A program made the translations under genes and the position numbers. Source: Ailanthus altissimus (taxonomy: Eukaryota > Streptophyta > Magnoliopsida > Sapindales > Simaroubaceae). Taken from it: 64,000 nucleotides of DNA. Positions 58,340 to 64,000 of this stretch are shown here, one piece after another (positions within the stretch are counted from its first letter, which is position 1; every line of letters starts with the position of its first letter). The notes beneath the pieces were generated by a model. It had not been told where the DNA came from and searched no databases. It saw nothing but the letters and a program-made list of their open reading frames with translations. The stretch spans positions 1,872,188 to 1,936,187 of the forward strand of contig OX327691.1 of the NCBI GenBank assembly GCA_946807835.1, given 5' to 3'.

Positions 58340-60025
58340 TAACAAGACCCGCCCCGAGACCCTCTATTGTAGATCTCGATGGGCCCCATCGAGTACCCCA
58401 AAGGAAGTTCCTCAGAGTCTAACTATCAAAACTGAGAAATTTTGTGAAGCAAACCCTTTTTAATTCTTGCTATTATTAACTAAATCCCATAATATTTGTG
58501 AAGATAATTTACCAAATTTTTTATAAAAAAAAAAAAAGGAAAGAGTTTGCTTTGTTTTTTTAAAAATCCAAAAACTAAAACTGACAGGACCCGACCCGAG
58601 ACCCTCTACTATAGATCCCAGCGGCCCTGCCGGGTACCCCGACGGAAGTTCCTCCGAACCTAACTGGGTATGTTAAGAAATTCCGCGATGCGAACCCCTT
58701 TTTGATTCTTGTTACTACTAAGAAGATCTAGTAATATACATGAAAACGACATCTTAGTTTTAGAAACAAACAGACAGAGTTTCCCCTGTTTTTCGGAAAA
58801 TCCATATAAACCTGCAAAGAAATTTCACTTCTAATTCCAACACATCTCAATTCTACCAATTCAGACCTCCGGTCCTTTTCAAACCAAATCCAACACAACT
58901 CAATTATTTCGTTAAATCACAAAATAAGCATAATCATAAAAAGTAAAAACGATCATCATAAACTGGAAATCTCTTCTTCTTGATTTAACACATACTTACA
59001 AATATACATGCCTACAACTATTATGCATAAAGTAAAGAGTGCTATTAGCACATTTACATGTACAAAAATTATCTTTGGATTCGGCCCACTACTCGGCGAT
59101 AGGAGAATCAGCAGCTTGCGTTCCGAGACCTGCACCTGGGAAAGGGGTTTAAAACATAAAACATAAAACGAGTGAGCTAAAGGAGCTCAGTGAGTGTAAA
59201 TGAGAATTCAATTACAAGAATATTATACAAAGATAACAATTTCTAAAGTACATGCAAAAATTATGCTTCTAAAATGGATGTAAAATTGTAAAACGGTTTC
59301 TAATATCATATGCTAATGAAATCTTGCCGAGCGGGTTTTATCTACATCTTTGGAAAACTATATTCAGAATCTGTATAACATAATAACTGTTGTGTGCATA
59401 TAAATGCATAAATGCTATCGGTAAATCAAAAACTAGTAAAATCCTCCCTCGGCCATTTTCTTTCTAAACTGTACCAATGGTAACCCTAAAGCTCTATACC
59501 CACGCAGTGACTCAACTAGCACCGCATACGTGAGTAGGTCACGGGGCACCTCAACTAGCAGCACCCACAGTGACATCTCAAGACATCTCACTGGCTACGC
59601 AGCGGAATCCTACATCGCATGCATATAGCGAGATAATATCCCGTACACATAGAGCGACTCACATGACTCGACATCCCGACTACCCGAAGTTAGTGACACA
59701 CCCCCAAGACCTACCCATGTGCACGGGATATACCGGTCGGGTCTAATACAATCATCACCACTATAATCTGAGGGTACCAATGGCCTTAAAACAAATGCAG
59801 AAATTTTAAACTGTTTCATAAATCGATCATATAAAAGCATGTCTATGAATATATCAAGATCATAAATCATGTTTATGCATCGAAAGCTCATAAAACATAC
59901 ATAGTCATTGTGCGAAAACATAATAACAGAAAATTAAAAGAAATGGCAGATTTCCACTCACAACCGCTCCGCGCTCAATTTCGCTCCCGATTCCTGCTCC
60001 CGTTAACGCTCTCGGTTATCCTCAC

Positions 60026-60515
60026 CTATGCGCCATAAATGACATTTAGAACCAAATCGAACACTAGAATCTCATTTAACTACTAAATGCCCTAATCGAC
60101 ATACAAAGCCCAGATGTAAACTACTTCCCGATTTTAGTTACGGAGCCATAATCGAAACTAACTCACCATCCGGCGCCCTGAAAATTATAGAACATCTTAT
60201 AATTTGATTGGACATACTTGCCCTTCACCTTTCCAACATGGACAATTATGTCCCATTTTCTTTATTTTTGGGTTTTTTCATCAACCATATACATTCAATT
60301 CACAATATGCATCATTTACACACAACAATTCAATCAAAACACCACTCAATTCCTAACTTCCCTAAAGTGGCAGAATTTCACCCTAGGTTCCAACACATTC
60401 CTTTTCTCAATTTCTTGTTCTAATTACAACAAAATCATGCCAATTTCATTCTAAAGCCCTAATTACAATCAATTGAAATCTCTACAACAAAATCACCAAA
60501 AACCCTAATTCTCAC
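60026..60515 (-). other. Leader intron 2 (490 bp), minus-strand solo LTR
   Basis: On minus it starts GGCAAG|GTGAGAATTAGG and ends GGCGCATAG|GTGAGGATAACC. Confidence 0.72.
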
Positions 60516-60574
60516 CTTGCCAATTTCTTCAAATTGATGACTCCTTCAAGCTCCAAACTAGAATCCAACTCAAT

Positions 60575-60658
60575 CTAAGCCAAGAATACACATAAGAACA
60601 TCAATTAACACATTCTTGAATTCTCACTTATCAAACTCATAAAAGATGCTTTTCTTAC
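60575..60658 (-). other. Leader intron 1 (84 bp), minus-strand solo LTR
   Basis: On minus it starts GAG|GTAAGAAAAGC and ends CTTGGCTTAG|ATTGAG. Confidence 0.72.
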
Positions 60659-63600
60659 CTCTTTTTCTTGAATTTCCACTAATAGAGACTTCAATTGAGC
60701 TTAGGGATTGGTTTGTAACCTTAATTTGGCTTGATTACACATGAAAAATCATGAAAAAAAACTTGAATAGTCACTGTAGCAGCACCCCCCTTTGAAGCTC
60801 GAATTTCTCTCTTTTTTTGGCTTAGTGTTGGTTTTGATCTCTCTTCAAATTTCTACACACTTCTAACATATATATAGTGTCCCACAATTTACCATTTTGC
60901 CCTTCAACTTACTTAAAACTTCTAATTTGTCATTAGTTATAAACTAATTATGTAATTAGTTTATTTGTAACTATTTAGTTAGAATAGTTCAAAGAACTAA
61001 CTAGAACTTCCAACTTGGGAATCCATGAGATTTCTTCTAATTGGTCCATTCTCTAATATATGGATTATGTTTCTCAACAAAGGTTTATTCCATTCACAAC
61101 TCTTAAATGGAAATTCATGTAGTAAATTAGAATTTTCTTTTCCAAGCCAATAGAGAAAAATTCTAAAAATATTTTAGGGTCGTCCGGCGCACCGATCAAG
61201 TGTGAAATTACCAAATTAGGTCTAATATCTCTTACGTGCACTATAAAAAAAATATTTCTAATAGGGTTAAAATCGAGTAACTCTACGGTGTCTTATATGT
61301 TCTATACCGAAATCTAGGCGCCAATATTACTAATAGGAATTGGATGTTACAAAAACCTACAATAAAGATCACACTTCTATTCAAATAGTTTTCTCAACTT
61401 CCAAATAAGACCTTTAATCCTTCCAAAATCAAATCTAAACTCAACCGAAACAGTTTCATTCCAATCGCAAAATTTTATATACTAATGAAAAGTGAAAACT
61501 ATCACAACAATACTGAAACCATTTCTTGTTGTTCAAAATATATTTACAATATATACCAATTTTTATATCTATTATGCAAAAAAATTAAAATGGTGCTACT
61601 CAGCACATTTACATTTACAAAATGATCGTTTGACTTAGTCCACTAATCAACCATAGGAGAACCAACAACCTGCATACCGCAGCCTGTACCTGAAAAGGGT
61701 TTTAGAAAACATAAAACACAACAACGGGTGAGCTAAAGGAGTTCAGTGAGTGCATTTAAAATTTCCAATAAAAAAAATTCTACATAAATATTAAATATTG
61801 AAAAATTGCCTAAAATATACTTCTCAAGCTATTATAAAACTGTAAAGCCATTTCTAAATATCTTATGCTGATAAAATCCTGTCGAGCAATTTTTTTATTA
61901 ATAATTTCTGTAAAAAATTGCCAGAATCTGTAAAACATAGTAGCTGACATGCATATATATATATATATAAAACACTGATATATGCTCGATAGCTCAAAAA
62001 CTACTAAAACTCTTACTCGGCTATTTTTTTCTAAATTGCGTCAAATGGTAACCCTAAAGTTCTATGCTCAAGCAGCGACTAAACTAACACCGCACACGTG
62101 AGTAGGTCATAGGGTGTCTAAACTAGCAACACCTACTGTGACAATCTAAAGACATCTCACTGGCTATGCAGCGGAACCCTACATCACCTACATAAAACGA
62201 GACAATATCCCACATACATAGAGCGACTCACATGACTCGACAACCTGACTTTTTAGAGTTAGTGACATACCCCCTAATACTTGCCCATGCGTACGGGATA
62301 TACCGGCCAGATCTTAAACCATCACCACACTATAAATCTGAGGGCACCAATGGTCTTTGAAAACTAATTTAATAATTTTAAAAATATGTTTTTCAACTAA
62401 ACATAAAATTTTATAATTATAACATTATTATAAAGACTGTAAATCATATTTAAGTATTTCGAATCATATAAAGCATAAATTTCAAATACGCTAAACTATA
62501 TTAAACAAAAGATACATAATGCAAAATTTCACTCACCAAACACTTCAAGTTCAATTTTTCTCTGAAAATTTTCCTTCTTTTTATTGCTCTAGGTTTTTTT
62601 CACCTACATGCCACAAATGATATTTATAACCTTTACTAATGCTAAAATTACACTTAAACTAGTAAACGCCATAATTAGCTTACAAAGCCCGATGGACTCC
62701 ACTTTTCATTTTTTATTTACAAAGCCATTCAATCTTATTTAATCTTGTTTAATTCGCCATCCAAAACCATAAAAATTGCTTAACACCGTTAAATTTTAGT
62801 TGGACATAATTGCCCTTCATCTTACCAAAATGGCCGATTATGTCCCATTTTCTTTATTTTTAATTTTTCATCAACTATATACATCAAATTGATACAATAA
62901 ATCATTTATACACAATAATTTAATCAAAGCACAACTCAAACCCTAAAATTTCCTAAGTGGCCGAACGTACCATTCTCCACCCAACACATTTCTTTCTCAA
63001 TTTCTTATTCCAATGACATCCAAATCAAGCCAATTTAATTCTAATGCCCTAATAACATCCAATTGAAGTTTCTATAATAAAATCACACCAAACCCTAATT
63101 CTTACCTTACTAATTCCTTTACTTTGATCAGTCCTTTAAGCTACACACTTTAATTCAACTCAATCTAAATCAATAATTCACACAAAAATATTAATTGAGT
63201 AATCTTGAAAAATTCACACATCACCATTACCAAATATTGCTTTTCTTACCTCTTTTCCTTGGATTTTTACAAATGGAAGCTTCAATTGATCTTAGAAACT
63301 TGTATTTGGCTTTATTTTAACTTAATCATACATGAAATATCATGAAAAAACCTTGAGTTTTACTGTAGCAACACCTTCTCACCTTGGCTGAATTCTCTCC
63401 TCTTTTGCTCTAATATGTTTTGCTTTTACTTAGCTAAATCTCTACACACTTCATCCTTATATAGTGCTCTTCTAAAAGTCCAATTTACCCCTCAACTAAC
63501 CCTAAATTTTTAAATTTCCATTGGTAAAAAATAGAAGCATTTAATTGGTTCCTTTCTAACTATTTAGTTAGAATAGTCAAAGGAACTAACTAGACTTCCA

Positions 63601-63951
63601 ACTTGGCAATCCATTGACTTGTCTCTAATTGGTTTATTTGCTAATACATGGATTGTGTTTCTTAACAAATGCTTGTTCTATGGATAATACTTATATGAAA
63701 ATTCATGTATTAAATTAAAATTTCCTTTTCCAAGCCAATAGAAAAAATTTTAAAAATATTTCATGACCGTCCGATGCTCCAACCGAGTGTGAAATTATCA
63801 ATTTAGGTCTAATACCTCTCACGCACACTATAAAAAAAATATTTCTAATAGGGTTGGAATCGAGTAATCCTACGGTGTCTTTATTGCTTTATTGTTTTAT
63901 ACCGAAATCTAGGCACCTATACTACTAATAGGGATCGAATATTACACGGTT

Positions 63952-64000
63952 GGTATATCTCATACGCATGGGCAAGTATTGGGGGGTGTCACTAACTCTG
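63952..64000 (+). mobile_element. B-family LTR, plus strand, continuation to window end
   Basis: GGTATATCTCATACGCATGG and GGGGGGTGTCACTAACTC continue the structured block left off at 58339. The LTR runs off the window. Confidence 0.8.

Larger units (their letters stand above)
58582..61351 (-). mobile_element. Chromovirus solo LTR, family A, unspliced, minus strand
   Basis: On plus it starts TGACAGGACCC and ends GATGTTACA. The perfect target repeat AAAAC is at 58577-58581 and 61352-61356. Length 2,770 bp. TATA box at about 60867-60878 on minus. Both leader introns and the 59-nt exon (60516-60574) are present. The structured block keeps the CCCGTACACAT stem with its partner. Confidence 0.9.
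58340..63946 (-). mobile_element. B-family solo LTR, minus strand, split by an A solo LTR
   Basis: On minus it starts TGTAATATTCG at 63946 and ends GTCTTGTTA at 58340. It is flanked by CGGCT (58335-58339) and CGGTT (63947-63951); the target sequence in the consensus LTR is CGGCC, so both copies derive from one 5-bp site. Without the inner insertion it is about 2.8 kb with no coding region: a solo LTR inside another copy of the same LTR in opposite orientation. Confidence 0.85.

Noticed and set aside
1..64000. CRISPR arrays, tRNA or rRNA genes, operons
   Set aside because: No regularly spaced repeats, no cloverleaf or rRNA core was seen. The TGGTATCAGAGC motifs are primer sites, not tRNA genes.

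Overview
The window is repeat DNA from a flowering plant. It is AT-rich and contains no intact gene, no recognisable host exon, no tRNA or rRNA and no bacterial signature. Almost every stretch that can be interpreted comes from a plant LTR retrotransposon: Ty3/gypsy chromovirus (Tekay/Del-like), Ty3/gypsy Athila-like, Ty3/gypsy Tat-like and Ty1/copia. All coding regions are broken by stops and frameshifts, so this is old, nested, heterochromatin-like sequence. Species cannot be named from the sequence.

Layout. Positions 1-8300 hold a copia-type solo LTR (23-2216, minus), a decayed unidentified coding stretch (about 2413-3727), a 1.5 kb solo LTR of another family ('C', 4950-6457) and a truncated second copia LTR (6957-8298). 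Positions 8750-12790 are an Athila-like LTR, primer site and gag, split by a chromovirus solo LTR (9225-11423). From 12791 copia material follows (LTR, then integrase and reverse transcriptase to 16675). Its pol is interrupted by a large chromovirus element 'B' (16676-43409). B is itself split by element 'A2' (21183-34590), which holds a C-family solo LTR (26487-27926) and a truncated element 'A3' (28414-31636). B also carries a solo LTR (36910-39666). Copia pol resumes at 43410 and ends in an LTR (44062-45915). On the minus strand a Tat-like gag (45921-46648 and 55651-56400) is split by element 'D' (46654-55645), the one chromovirus copy not interrupted by another insertion. The right end is a stack of LTRs inserted in LTRs (56709-64000).

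How the parts relate. The chromovirus copies fall into two related LTR groups, A (including A2, A3 and D) and B, with LTRs of about 1.9-3.0 kb, a tRNA-iMet primer site and one gag-protease-RT-RNase H-integrase-chromodomain-like organisation. Target duplications of 5 bp can be paired for nearly all insertions, so the order of nesting can be read directly.

Main observation. The long LTRs contain two segments with canonical GT...AG ends (about 85 bp and about 490 bp) flanking a 59-nt exon, downstream of a TATA box. Some copies retain both segments. Three LTRs at two loci (9225-11423 and both LTRs of D) lack both at the exact splice boundaries. This is what is expected if the long 5' leader is an intron-containing transcript region and spliced RNA was reverse-transcribed into new copies. 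Further observations are a deletion of the promoter shared by both LTRs of A2, a microhomology deletion that created A3, a conserved long-range RNA stem in the LTR, and a bias for G at the first base of the target duplications.
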